Shown one piece after another: positions 50,897-60,905 of a stretch of 64,000 nucleotides of DNA. The position numbers were made by a program, and so were the translations under genes. The stretch comes from Diplonema papillatum (lineage: Eukaryota; Euglenozoa; Diplonemea; Diplonemida; Diplonemidae). The notes under the pieces are model-generated. The model did no database searches, had not been told where the DNA came from, and saw only the letters and a program-made list of their open reading frames with translations. The stretch's first letter is position 1. Every line of letters starts with the position of its first letter. The DNA is taken from positions 62,001 to 126,000 of the forward strand of contig JAPJBO010000068.1 in assembly GCA_030068145.1 (NCBI GenBank), read 5' to 3'.

Positions 50897-51250
50897 ATGA
50901 AGATTGCTGCTGCTCTTTCTTTTTTCCATGCTGCGGAAAAGGCCTTCAAACAGACAAAATGTACACGATGTGGAGGCCCATATGCTGAACATAGCAGAAG
51001 TACGAGTGACCGCAAAGAGCAGGACAGCGCTCTACGAGAACCAGACGAGCAAGGGAAGTGGGAAACGGCGGCAGAAACCACCGCGAAAGCTCAGAATTCC
51101 AAGAATAAGGGTGCCAGTGTGTGGTGGGGATACAAAAATAAAAAACCCGGACCCCTCCCCCCGGTACAAACCCGGCACAAACCCGGAAAAACTCCAAGAC
51201 GGATCACACCATATAAGCTAAATAAAAAAGTTTGTGTGGCTATAAGCTAA
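50897..51250 (+). CDS. hypothetical small ORF with a CxxC motif
   Basis: ATG 50897 opens about 117 codons starting MKIAAALSFFHAAEKAFK, then CTRCGGPYAEH, a possible zinc-binding knuckle, and a Lys/Pro-rich end. It follows the transposon-protein fragment by 46 bp on the same strand and may belong to the same element. The second half runs into AAGCTAAATAAAAA repeats and may not be coding. Confidence 0.3.
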   Translation: MKIAAALSFFHAAEKAFKQTKCTRCGGPYAEHSRSTSDRKEQDSALREPDEQGKWETAAETTAKAQNSKNKGASVWWGYKNKKPGPLPPVQTRHKPGKTPRRITPYKLNKKVCVAIS

Positions 51251-51312
51251 ATAAAAAGATTTGAAATTGCTATAAGCTAATTAAAAAGTTTTTGAGCCAA
51301 TTCACCCACCCC
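51205..51312. repeat. TATAAGCTAAATAAAAAG repeats and left arm of an inverted repeat
   Basis: Three copies of CTATAAGCTAA(A/T)TAAAAAG lie at 51208-51292; two more are at 56440-56483. They are followed by TTTTTGAGCCAATTCACC, whose reverse complement lies at 55131-55153. The pair encloses the LINE-like cluster. Confidence 0.75.
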
Positions 51313-51960
51313 CTGATCGAGCGTAATCGAGTGTAGTAGAGTGTAATCGAGTGTAATCGAGTGTAATCGTTTGGATTAGAATGCAAAGAATCTGTGGCGA
51401 TAATCTGCATCGCCGACTGCGCGGTTATCTCTTCGCACGTGAAGTGTCATGCTCGCCTCTTTAGCTCGTCTTGATCGTCGCGCTCAGGCGCGCGTTTGGT
51501 GCTTCGCTTCTTCTTCGATTGCTCGTCGAGGTTCATCGGTTGCGCGTCGATATCTGCTTCTTCTCGGCGCCTGGGCGATGGTCGTGGCGCATCGACGCGT
51601 CCTTTGCGTCTTTTCGGTACCGGCTCCGCCGCGGAGTCTGATTGCCGCTTCTTCGCTGGCGTTGGCGCCGTCTTCCCGACCTTCGCTGCTGATGTCGGCG
51701 TTGATGTTGCGGGTTCTCGCTCGTCTTCCTCTGCTTCCGGCAGAACGAGCACCACGTTCTCACGTTTCGCCTGTCTCGGCGCTGGCGCGGGACCCTCCGG
51801 CTCCGCCTTCCTCTTCTCCGTTGTTGTTTCTTCACCTCTCGCCACGGCCGCCCGGTGGTGCCCTTTCCTGCAGCAGTGCCCGGGTCTCCTACTCCTCAGG
51901 TCGGCGTGTTTCTTACAGCCGTCGCACGTCGGCATGCCATGGTCGAGTGTAATCGAGTGT
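51313..51960 (-). mobile_element. LINE-like 3' region, 5'-truncated copy 1
   Basis: Body 51370-51943 is almost identical to 53729-54304, the 3' part of the longer copy; one visible difference is a two-base deletion near 51452. It is bounded on both sides by arrays of a 10-bp unit (GTAATCGAGT and the variant GTAGTAGAGT). Short 5' truncation plus a constant 3' end is typical of target-primed reverse transcription. Confidence 0.7.
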
Positions 51961-52075
51961 AGTAGAGTGTAGTAGTTTTTTTTTTGGGTTAGAATGCAAA
52001 GAATCTGTGGCGATAATCTGCATCGGCTCATCAGTGTAGTAGAGTGTAGTCGAGCGTTGTAGAGTGTGATCGAAA
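51961..52075 (-). mobile_element. LINE-like 3' region, minimal copy 2
   Basis: Only about 50 bp of the 3' end (GGGTTAGAATGCAAAGAATC to CTGCATCGG) remain, again set between GTAGTAGAGT-type arrays. On the minus strand the end is followed by nine A residues. Confidence 0.65.
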
Positions 52076-53696
52076 TTGACACTAGTATTTTGGGTTCGAC
52101 CACTGGTGGACCCCTGGGCTGGCCCATGAGCGACCATGTTGACCACTGTCTGGCCCAAGAAGTGCCAAGCACAAGCATACGAGGGACGGAAACCGCAGGT
52201 GTGGGCCTTCACCGTGGTGGAGCCAGGCTAGATTCGGGGTGGCGCCCTGGGAGGGACAGGGACGGGGGTAGTCACGCCTTAGTCCCAGGGCCTCTCCCCA
52301 CCCATCTGTATGTGTTCTCCTGGTCATCGCTACCGCGCTGACCTTTCCCTCAAAGCCCGCTGCCCACTGCCCTACAAGAGACATGCTTTGCACTCTCTGA
52401 ATGCCCATTCTTTGGAAGAGGTACTGTGCTCCGTTTGGTGCCGACTGCCCTGCCAGAGACGTGCTTGCAGACAGAGGTCGGCCGCCGCTACTTTGGTTTT
52501 CTCTCGCGTCTTCCCAGCTCCGCCACCTTCCCAGAGGCTTGGGGAGAGCCACGTGCTCCGGCTGTAAGGGACGAGACCGAGGTGCGACGCTGGCCCCGGT
52601 CGCAATCTGTATGTGCCGGCCCGGCCCGATTAGGCCTTTGGAGTACCGCGTGAATGGCGCGATTGGGCCCACGCGCATGCAGCCTGTCTGCTCGCAGTCA
52701 CGCCGGCCGGCCCGCAACCGCAACCACATTCGCTTGTGCCCACACACCAGCTCTTCTTATCGAGCTAGCGATCCAGCTAAGGAGCACAACCGAGGATCCG
52801 AGGCGGAATCATGCCCCACAGTGGCCGCACGAGAGCAGACAGCGATGAAGGCCGCAGGGACAGGGTGTGTCAGCCACAATAACGGCAGGTTCCTCCCGCA
52901 GACGCACTACCCATCGGAATGTGACAGCGCAAGTAGGCTCGATGGAAGCACGAAGTGAAGCAGGATAGACGAGCTACGGAGACGAGACGAGTCGTGTACC
53001 AGGGGCAGGCCGGGACGATGAACCGCATGAAGCCGAAGAAAAAGTTCAAGAACGAAGCAACACCACAAGCCGCGTGCAGCCAAGCAGACCTCCCGGAACC
53101 TACGTGGGCAGTAACGAGGAGCCAACAGATGAGTGTCCACTGAACCCCCTTGTCAATACCCCCAACGACTATGGCACGAATTGCGCAATGCCAGACGGTA
53201 GCGTCTGACAATGGCATGCGTGACATTGCAGTGCCTAAAGGTGAGATTAGCCTCCGTTTTCAACCGCCTTGTTGTCGCCAGGGAGATCGAACCCACAAAC
53301 AGAAACTTGACATCTTCGAGGACAGGGTGTCTGCCAAGCGCTTGCCCTATCGCCTGGAACTGCCCCGCAGGGAATGCCAAAAGGCTCGAGTATTAGCTGC
53401 GCTAAATTGCAAAGGTTGCTAATACGGGAAAACGGGTACCCGAGCCCCTATGCACTCGACAACCTGCTTCCACAATCAGTCCGAACTTCCTCGTCCCCTG
53501 CTGCACTGCCTGGCTACATCCTTTTTTCAGACGAATATGCTTCTTTTTGTTCGATATTCGATGATCGTGCTATCAGCATCTTTAGCCCCAGAAGAAGGCT
53601 CGATAATAGACACGTTGCATCGGCTAATCAGGATTGGCTGAGTGCTGTGTGTTTAATCAATTGTTACAGTACCCCCCCAATTCACCAAAAGCTGAT
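52076..53696. other. spacer with an inverted family G repeat
   Basis: Bases 52213-52345 are the reverse complement of 13080-13203. The remainder is unremarkable on both strands; several 60-220 codon frames overlap one another and none looks real. Confidence 0.5.
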
Positions 53697-55111
53697 CGAT
53701 TGTAATCGATCGTAATCGAGTGTAATCGTTTGGATTAGAATGCAAAGAATCTGTGGCGATAATCTGCATCGCCGACTGCGCGGTTATCTCTTCGCACGTG
53801 AAGTGTCATGCTTTCGCCTCTTTAGCTCGTCTTGATCGTCGCGCTCAGGCGCGCGTTTGGTGCTTCGCTTCTTCTTCGATTGCTCGTCGAGGTTCATCGG
53901 TTGCGCGTCGATATCTGCTTCTTCTCGGCGCCTGGGCGATGGTCGTGGCGCATCGACGCGTCCTTTGCGTCTTTTCGGTACCGGCTCCGCCGCGGAGTCT
54001 GATTGCCGCTTCTTCGCTGGCGTTGGCGCCGTCTTCCCGACCTTCGCTGCTGATGTCGGCGTTGATGTTGCGGGTTCTCGCTCGTCTTCCTCTGCTTCCG
54101 GCAGAACGAGCACCACGTTCTCACGTTTCGCCTGTCTCGGCGCTGGCGCGGGACCCTCCGGCTCCGCCTTCCTCTTCTCCGTTGTTGTTTCTTCACCTCT
54201 CGCCACGGCCGCCCGGTGGTGCCCTTTCCTGCAGCAGTGCCCGGGTCTCCTACTCCTCAGGTCGGCGTGTTTCTTACAGCCGTCGCACGTCGGCATGCCA
54301 TGATCGAGGCATCGGTGGTGATGGTTGCGACAGCACTCCGCTGTCGTCTTACACGTGGCGCACTGCGTCATCCGGTGCTCGGCACACATTTTTACGGCTA
54401 GGCCATCACCCTCCCTGTGATGGGCCTGGCAGCACCACGCCACCGACTTGCCCCGGCGCTTGCACACGTCGCACTTCACCTTTTGGTGCCCGGGGCACAC
54501 CCGCTCACCCCACTTTTCGTGTCGGGGAATCCCTTCCGGCACGAGCCACGGATCCCCTCCGACGACAGCCGACTTCTTGCCTCTCTTCTTCTCCGTAGCG
54601 TCATCGAAGGCCGCCCATCTCGCCGCACGCTCCGCCCTTTCTCTTCCGTACGTCGGGAAAAGGTCCATCCCCCACGCCTCGCCGGTGAACGCATGCCGGC
54701 TCGCCTTCAGCTGCGTCTCCAAGATTCCCATCGTCTCCTCGCCGCCGCGGAAAATTGGCCTCATCTCGTAGCCCGTGAGGCATGGGGGGGCCCCTACCGT
54801 TCTCAATGAACCTACCTTCTCCAGCTTTCTACCCGGCAGAAGCGGCCCCACCCCTTTCCGCTCAAGCGCTTCCCCGATCGTTTTCAGCATCCGCGCCAAC
54901 ATTCTCGCACGGATACACAGCGGCGTCCCACCTGTCGTCGCCACTAAACTGCCCGGTAGATCGAGCCCGGTGTACACTTCGAAGTCTACTGCGAGCTCTG
55001 CCGTCGAGACGTCACCCGCTACCGACCAGCACATCCCATCCAGCCAATACTGCAGCGCCCGGAACCACCTCTCTCCTGCGACCGCCGTGAAGTGTAATCG
55101 AGTGTAATCGA
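53697..55111 (-). mobile_element. LINE-like 3' region, longest copy
   Basis: Body 53729-55090 is flanked by GTAATCGAGT repeats at both ends (53697-53729 and 55092-55111). It encodes the frame at 53784-55034 and ends ~55 bp past its stop in the constant 3' sequence. Upstream of 55034 the frame stays open to the edge, consistent with 5' truncation of a longer ORF. Confidence 0.7.
53784..55034 (-). CDS. C-terminal region of a probable LINE ORF2, Cys/His-rich, 416 codons
   Basis: The frame starts mid-protein: RWFRALQYWLDG precedes the first Met at 55034, then DVSTAELAVDFEVYTGLDLP. Trp-rich text followed by a (S/T)xxELxxDFExxTG pattern is what I recall from the region behind RNase H in LINE polyproteins. 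Residues ~180-290 have repeated Cys/His pairs: CPGHQKVKCDVCKRRG, CCQAHHREG, CAEHRMTQCATCK, CCRNHHHRCLDHGMPTCDGC and CCRKGHH, probably several zinc knuckles. The last ~120 residues are Lys/Arg/Glu/Pro-rich with KKRQSDSAAEPVPKRRKGR, a likely nuclear signal. No reverse transcriptase is present in this copy. A host zinc-finger gene copied by retroposition is the alternative. Confidence 0.55.
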   Translation of the reverse strand: MCWSVAGDVSTAELAVDFEVYTGLDLPGSLVATTGGTPLCIRARMLARMLKTIGEALERKGVGPLLPGRKLEKVGSLRTVGAPPCLTGYEMRPIFRGGEETMGILETQLKASRHAFTGEAWGMDLFPTYGRERAERAARWAAFDDATEKKRGKKSAVVGGDPWLVPEGIPRHEKWGERVCPGHQKVKCDVCKRRGKSVAWCCQAHHREGDGLAVKMCAEHRMTQCATCKTTAECCRNHHHRCLDHGMPTCDGCKKHADLRSRRPGHCCRKGHHRAAVARGEETTTEKRKAEPEGPAPAPRQAKRENVVLVLPEAEEDEREPATSTPTSAAKVGKTAPTPAKKRQSDSAAEPVPKRRKGRVDAPRPSPRRREEADIDAQPMNLDEQSKKKRSTKRAPERDDQDELKRRKHDTSRAKR

Positions 55112-55130
55112 GCTCAAGTCGCTTTCAGGG

Positions 55131-55153
55131 GGGGTAGGTGAATTGGCTCAAAA
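55131..55153. repeat. right arm of the inverted repeat around the LINE-like cluster
   Basis: GGTGAATTGGCTCAAAAAAC is the reverse complement of 51288-51307. C- and G-rich runs follow on the inner side of both arms. An A run (~18) begins at 55167. Confidence 0.75.
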
Positions 55154-55220
55154 AACGTGGGTCAAAAAAAAAAAAAAAAAAGTTTAACAAGAAGGTCGAG
55201 AGATCAATTCCACACATGAC

Positions 55221-56428
55221 TCAGTTTGCCGTAGCATCCGCTCCAAACCGGCCGCTCCTCACCAAGTTCATCAACAAGTCATCCTTTGATTTGCGCTCTT
55301 TGTCTTCTCGTTCTTTAGCGGCTTCCAATTCTTTCCTGGCTTCTTCGGCTCCAGGGACGGCTTTCTCCACTGCAGAGTCCAGGGCTTTTGCCAAAGCTTT
55401 CAGCACACTCTCACTTGGGGCAACAGAAACCCTGGACACTGCAACTGAAATGACCCGCTGGACTGGCTCAAGTGTGCCAACGTTCTTTTCACGCCAGGCA
55501 GGGATGGGCAGACCCAATGCTTGCAGTAGGCTAGGACGACACCTTCAAGCTCGTGGTATTGAGGAAACAACCGTCTCATGTTGGCTGGGCCATCGAGCCT
55601 GGGGTGAAGCATCAGTGGGCTTTCCAACTTGTTAAGGGCTTCTGTGAGCTCCATCCGGTTTTTGTCGATTGAAAGATCAGCAGTCATCAACCCTGCCTGC
55701 TTCAGTTGCGTAAAGAAATGAACTACGCTAGCCACTCGCTTGTAACCGCTCACACCAGTCGCCAGTCGGAGCTTCACTTCATTTGGAGTTTTCTCTGCAA
55801 GTTCGGACTCGCCTTTGATGAGGTCGTCGTACAGCGAACTCCGGAGTGTTTTGCTCAGTACGACCCCACACATTGCGCAGACGTCGTGCACGCTCACGCC
55901 TATCACAGAAGCCATCACTGCATCTTTGACGCCAGCCAGCCACTTCGGGAGATTGTCGGAGGTCGAGTCGCCGAAGAAAAAGAGAGCGACGTTGAGCATC
56001 AAACAGTCGATTGCCACGTCACGGATGGCCATCGCGTTCTGGACCATCACTTTCTCGTTGTCGGTCAGGGCCGTTCGGTTTTGACGGGACTGCGGGTGCT
56101 CGGGGAAGTGGAGGTACTTCGCCATCAGGCCTTGTGAGACTGCTGCAATTGCAAGTGCAAGTGTCTTCTGCGGCTCGCTGAGCGCCGATGTGGATTCGAA
56201 AAACCACTTCAATGAGGCAAGCTTAGACGACAGCACCTTCACCAGCCCGTTGTTCGTGCAATTCGGGAACGTTGGGTACGCTGAAGGGGCGCCTTTGTAT
56301 TCGACCGGTGTGGTGAGCAGCTCATTAATCATCGCATCACTGCCAAGTAGCTTAAAATCGTCGGTGGCTTCTACCGGCTCGCTCGCTTCGCGCTCTGGAG
56401 GTGCTTGGCTGCTCGATGTTGCAGCCAT
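55221..56428 (-). CDS. unrecognised gene of the satellite-flanked patch, one frame change
   Basis: ATG 56428 begins MAATSSSQAPPEREASEPVE, and ~300 codons of protein-like sequence follow (KLASLKWFFESTSALSEPQK, then NAMAIRDVAIDCLMLNVALF and VHDVCAMCGVVLSK). Near 55530 the protein-like text moves to another frame: PAWREKNVGTLEPVQRVISV, then SVLKALAKALDSAVEKAV and a Glu/Lys coiled coil ending GADATAN with a stop at 55221. Read in the first frame, the end is only a short, unlikely tail. Either one base was lost recently or a small intron lies there. With TATAAGC repeats just upstream and a transposon-protein fragment 5 kb away in the converging direction, it is probably an accessory gene of an element. 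Confidence 0.55.
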
Positions 56429-56434
56429 GTTTTA

Positions 56435-56485
56435 CTTTAGGTGGCTATAAGCTAAATAAAAAGTTAGCAGGTGGCTATTAGATAA
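56435..56485. repeat. TATAAGCTAAATAAAAAG repeats, right group
   Basis: GTGGCTATAAGCTAAATAAA and a shortened variant lie just upstream of the minus-strand gene. They are direct relative to the copies at 51208-51292. Confidence 0.75.
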
Positions 56486-56489
56486 AAAG

Positions 56490-57125
56490 CCCTTCATTAT
56501 TTCGCGCCTGATGACATTACAGTACTTTCAGGAATCTCATTGGATTGAATTCACTCATGTAACGGCATACTCCACTGACACGTGTTTTTTTTGAGTGGCG
56601 TTTAGGGGTTCCTGCCTACGGATTTCATTATTTCGCGCCTGATGACATTGCAGTACTTTCAGGAATCTCATTGGATTGAATTCACTCATGTAACGGCATA
56701 CTCCACTGACACGTGTTTTCTTTTGAGTGGCGTTTTGGGATTTCATTATTTCGCGCCTGATGACATTACAGTACTTTCAGGAATCTCATTGGATTGAATT
56801 CACTCATGTAACGGCATACTCCACTGACACGTGTTTTTTTTGAGTGGCGTTTTGGGATTTCATTATTGCACGCGCCTGATGACATTACAGTACTTTCAAG
56901 AATCTCATTGGATTGAATTCACTCATGTAACGGCAACTCCACTGACACGTGTTTTTTGGGGGGCGCTTAGGGGTTCCTGCCTACGGATTTCATTATTCCG
57001 CGCCTGATGACATTGCAGTACTTTCAGGAATCTCATTGGATTGAATTCACTCATGTAACGGCATACTCCACTGACACGTGTTTTTTTTTGAGTGGCGTTT
57101 TGGGATTTCATTATTTCGCGCCTGG
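56490..57125. repeat. ~125-bp satellite, third block
   Basis: Five units lie in the same orientation as those at 49020 and 50095, with alternate units lacking the GTTCCTGCCTACGG part. Conservation is higher within this block than between blocks. Confidence 0.9.
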
Positions 57126-57139
57126 AGGCAGCAGTTAAA

Positions 57140-57320
57140 GTTCGGGGAACAGTAAAGTTCGGGCGAAGCTAAGTTCGGGCGAAGCTAAGTTCGGGCGATG
57201 CTAAGTTCTGGTGAAGCTTAGTTCGGACGACGCTAAGTTCGAGTGATGCTAAGTTCGGGCGAAGCTAAGTTCTGATGCTAGCTAAGCGCTGGTGCTAAAA
57301 AAAGTTCGGGCACTAAGCGA
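57140..57320. repeat. ~18-bp tandem array
   Basis: About nine units of a GCTAAGTTCGGGCGAA type lie in tandem. The edges are irregular. Confidence 0.9.
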
Positions 57321-57374
57321 AGTTCGGCCAGGCCCAGGGCCAGGGTGGTAAAGTCCGGGTGAAGCTACCCCCTG

Positions 57375-57450
57375 CCCAAAAGCATATGGGTGGCAGAGTG
57401 AGCTGGCTTCGGCCTCCTGGCCGGTGGGCCCGGGTTCGACACTTTTCCGG
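57375..57450 (+). other. tRNA-like stretch (possible SINE head)
   Basis: TGGCAGAGTGAGCTGG resembles an A box and GGGTTCGACAC a B box, about 43 bases apart, as in tRNA genes. A clean cloverleaf is not formed: the anticodon arm is poor and the acceptor ends do not pair. A tRNA-derived SINE is possible; chance is not excluded. Confidence 0.25.
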
Positions 57451-57474
57451 TCGAAGATTGTTTTCGAGGTTTGT

Positions 57475-58640
57475 GTAGGGGGGGTCAATCTGTGTCCCAA
57501 TTGGGCATTTTTCAAAGTTCATCATACGAGGGCCTCCTGGGGACCTGGCCCCCTGTAGAGCACCCCACATCGTCATTTCCACAGGGGTTTCGAGCTTAAA
57601 ATCGAGTGCAGAGCCCTAAAGCGAGTGTAAAACGCGAATTCAAAATTGCTGTCCAAAGTCGTGCCACCCTTTTACCCCACCGCAAAATTGCAAAAGGTGG
57701 GTGGTAATGCAGCTCAAAGCCACCACACAGGCAGCAAAAAAGCAGAAAAAAAAACGCTTGTCTCGCGCACCATGCCTCACCAATACAAGAAGAAAGGGGG
57801 TTCATTGGTCGCGGAGACGCCCATATAATGGCAAAACAGCTAGAGTGAGATTGTGCTCTGTAGGTTCGAATTTGCTGAAGGACACGATGCTCCCTACGTG
57901 TAGGAGGGAAGGACAGGCTCGGATCGAGGGAAAGCGGGGACAACGGCCGTCTGTGCTTGTCGTCGCGTGCAAAAATGTCGAGCCGTTTTCCTTCCTCACT
58001 TTCCACAAAGCGTGTCCCAGAACTGCACGAACATTGGTCTGAGCAGCTCTTCTCCGGTAATGCCGGCTATGAGGACGACACGAATGTTTTTGCAACAATT
58101 CAGAAGCAGCATTCACCCCTTCACATCTGCCAAGGTGGCACAAACTGGACCTTACGTCTACCTGAGGGGCTTCTTTTGAAAATGCAACGCACGGAGCTGG
58201 TTAATCTTGCGACGGGGTTGCAAGTGCCTTGCCGTACAAAGGCATCAGCGTTGACGTACGGCTGCAGCTCGGTGATGCTCTCGTTCATCGTTCGAACTCA
58301 GTTTCCCCTCCCCCGAAGAAGTCTGGCGTAGAAAAATAGCGTTTTTGCTGGTGTTTTCCACCGCAGATGAGGGCCTCCTGGTCTCCCAGTATGAATTTAA
58401 AGTGAATTTTTGCGGTTGAAGTAGCCTGGGGTAAAAGGGTGGCACGACTTTGGACAGCATTTTTGACACCCTTGTTCAGCAACCTTTCAACGCCCGTTGG
58501 GTGCACATCCAGCGGTATTTCGTGCAGAATTGGTGTTTTGCACCCGAAAATCCAGTTTTCGAAGCCGGCTTCGTCGTTTTTTTTGAAGGTTGAAAAATGG
58601 TCCATTGGGACACTTTTAAACAGTAGATTGACCCCCCCTA
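57475..58640 (+). mobile_element. fold-back element with long imperfect inverted ends
   Basis: Left blocks GGGGGGGTCAATCTGTGTCCC (57479) and GCTGTCCAAAGTCGTGCCAC (57648) occur reversed at about 58630 and 58460. Arms are ~215 bp with gaps. The core holds a short gene (57975-58331). Confidence 0.7.
57975..58331 (+). CDS. 118-residue ORF inside the fold-back element
   Basis: ATG 57975 follows AAAA, a good start context, and TATAATGG lies 150 bp upstream. The product begins MSSRFPSSLSTKRVPELHEH and continues WSEQLFSGNAGYEDDTNVFA, then GGTNWTLRLPEGLLLKMQRT and VPCRTKASALTYGCSS. Composition is that of a small globular protein; no motif is recognised. It may be a captured gene piece or an element gene. 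Confidence 0.45.
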   Translation: MSSRFPSSLSTKRVPELHEHWSEQLFSGNAGYEDDTNVFATIQKQHSPLHICQGGTNWTLRLPEGLLLKMQRTELVNLATGLQVPCRTKASALTYGCSSVMLSFIVRTQFPLPRRSLA

Positions 58641-59945
58641 GGGCTAAGTTGGATGGAAACGCCGTTTCTTTTAGTTTTTTCGAAATATGGAAACGGAAAC
58701 GGAAACGGAAACGGAAACGTTTCCGTTTCTTTTAAAAGAAACGCCGGAAGGCTCCTCATGCTGAGGGGTCCTATAGGATACCACTTCGCGGGTCCTTCTG
58801 TGTGTCCGTCGGGTGTCCGTTTCCAGCCAAATTTTGGCTTTCCTTTCAGAGGGCGGGATCACCTTCTTCTTTTGATCTACCAGCGGGCACTTCTCTTCCT
58901 CCGTCTTCTGGCGGGCTCTCTGACTCTTCAGGGCCCTTCCTGGGCTGTTCTTCGACTTGGCTCGGCCCCTTCTTGTGTGTCGTCGCGGTCTCGTTTGTGC
59001 AGAGCAGTCGCTGATGCTCACCGTTTTCTTTCATCGGCAATCTGACACGAGCAAATAGGTAACCACAAGCTAATGATGCAGAATGTCGTCACATGCGGAT
59101 GCTGAGGTTTTCTGACACCAGGTTCCACTCTTCTGTGCCTACCACTTCGTCCTCTGCTGCTTCCAACCCACGTTCTCATGTTTACTTGTATCGGCGGCCG
59201 TGCCGAGTGGGGCTTTTTGAATCTGCCGTCCTCTTCTGCATTGTCGGTGGGGTTCTTCCTGCCGTCGCTGTCTATGCTCCGACAACACCGCCCGATGGTG
59301 CCCCTTCCGGTGACGGTTGCCACCCGTCGTCGTATGCAAGGTGCACAGTGGCAAGCGATGTTTAACGCACACGTTACTGCGTGGCCATCGCTTTTCTGGC
59401 GGGTTCAACATTGCCCCGGCATACGTGTGCGATTCTCACCTCCTGATGCTGATCGCACTCCCTCTTTGTCTTACGCCGCCGAAAAACCCCGGTCTTGTAG
59501 CCTGTGGCGCGGCGGTGCTCCCGCTGTCCTGAACGACCGTATCTGTATAGCCTATTATTGGAAGCGGATGTGCTTTCCCGATCGTCTTCAGCGCGTTGGC
59601 CAACGGCCTCGCATAACAGAGCATCGTCGCCACAACAGCCATTGGTATAAAGAGCTGCAGACCTCAAAGTCATCACAACCGGATGCGTGTGGTTGCGTCT
59701 GCTCCACGCGGTCGCAACTCTTATGCTTCTTTCCTCCCTCTTTTTCGGAGCCACCTTGTCCATGGTTTCCCACTGGATTGCGGGGTCCGCCGTTCGGAAC
59801 ACATTTCCGGTCGGACCTTCAGCCAGTATACTAGTGGCATACCAGCCGTTTCTTTTGAAAAGAAACGGCGTTTCCATCCGCCGCCAAAAAGAAGGAAACG
59901 GAAACGGAAACGGAAACGTTTCCAACGTTTCCATCCTACATAACC
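58640..59945. mobile_element. unit bounded by inverted GGAAAC-hexamer ends
   Basis: GGATGGAAACGCCGTTTC at 58650 recurs reversed at about 59860-59878. Next to each is a run of GGAAAC hexamers with its own reverse copy (58686-58725 and 59895-59930). The unit encloses an old copy of the LINE-like 3' region. Confidence 0.65.
59000..59810 (-). pseudogene. old, frame-broken copy of the LINE-like C-terminal region
   Basis: Minus-strand stretches align in order with the frame at 53784-55034, in changing frames: CDDFEVCSS with VDFEVYTG, ANALKTIGKA with ARMLKTIGEA, ATGYKTGVFRR with LTGYEMRPIFR, and NRHRKGHHRAV with HCCRKGHHRAA. Several frame changes separate the pieces. It is the most diverged of the copies here. 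Confidence 0.65.
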
Positions 59946-59959
59946 CTAGGGCTGGGCTG

Positions 59960-60050
59960 GCTGCATACGTGCATACGTATGCGTATGCGTATGCGTATGC
60001 AGATTTGAAAATATGCATACGCATACGGCTGCATACGTATGCATATGTGG
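59960..60050. repeat. GCATACGTAT repeats, first block
   Basis: Runs of ATGCGT and ATGCATACG, self-complementary in part, lie just outside the hexamer-bounded unit. Confidence 0.85.
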
Positions 60051-60639
60051 GGCTGTGTGAGGCCAGCCCGGCCTTCTGGCTGCTGCATGACGGGCCTATG
60101 AGTGCGACGGTGGAGTCCAGAGCCCCAGGGACTGGAGTTAAAGCTGGAGTTGAAAAAGCGGGTGTCACACGCTGTTTAGGTGTGACTCGCGCCCTTTTTG
60201 ACTGCAGTTTCTGAGGCTGGACCTCCTCGTGTAACAATGCAATGTACTGGGAAGTAGAAAGCAGGTCGATGAGGATGCGTGCCACGGTCAATGTCTGCCT
60301 CGCTTTTTCCCCGACGACGTCGAACGCCAGCTCGAAGCACTGAACGAGCATGCTTCATGACGCACGACAGCCTACAACGGGCTGGCGGAAAAGGCCCGCA
60401 CCACGTGGGCGGGCCTTTCCGCCAGCCCGTTGCTCAGCAGATCCTGAGACAACCAGCTTCGGTTGCCTCATCGGAGCGCGGCTCGTCGGCTTACGGGAGT
60501 GAACACACTGCCCGTGTACCCCGGGTTGCGGCGGACATAGGTTCCGTCGACACTCACGAAACTTTGCTTTTAAGTATCCTTTTCGACTCCCCCTTCGTCC
60601 TGGACGAAGGAGGTGCATTGTCAGAGAAGTCACAGCCAC
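60051..60639. other. spacer with a strong hairpin
   Basis: CAACGGGCTGGCGGAAAAGG and its complement (60375-60399 and 60409-60432, one-base bulge) fold across nine bases. Nothing else is recognised. Confidence 0.7.
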
Positions 60640-60866
60640 ATGCATAGCCGTATGCATACGTATGCATACGTATGCATAGCCGTATGCATACGTATGCATA
60701 CGTATGCATACGTATGCATAGCCGTATGCATACGTATGCATACGTATGCATAGCCGTATGCATACGTATGCATACGTATGCATAGCCGTATGCAGCGCCG
60801 TATGCGTATGCGTATGCGTATGCAGGTTTGGGCGCAATACGCGTATGCAGCCGTATGCAGCCACCA
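60640..60866. repeat. GCATACGTAT decamer array
   Basis: About 20 decamers, in groups of two to four split by GCATAGCCGT variants, run in tandem. The decamer is nearly palindromic, so both strands look alike. Frames through it are artefacts. Confidence 0.95.
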
Positions 60867-60873
60867 TAGCCCT

Positions 60874-60905
<32 letters not shown>

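Noticed and set aside
52082-52747. 221-codon minus frame
   Set aside because: It overlaps an inverted dispersed repeat and other open frames and shows no protein-like pattern.
57375-57450. A functional tRNA gene
   Set aside because: Box-like motifs are spaced correctly but the acceptor and anticodon stems do not form.
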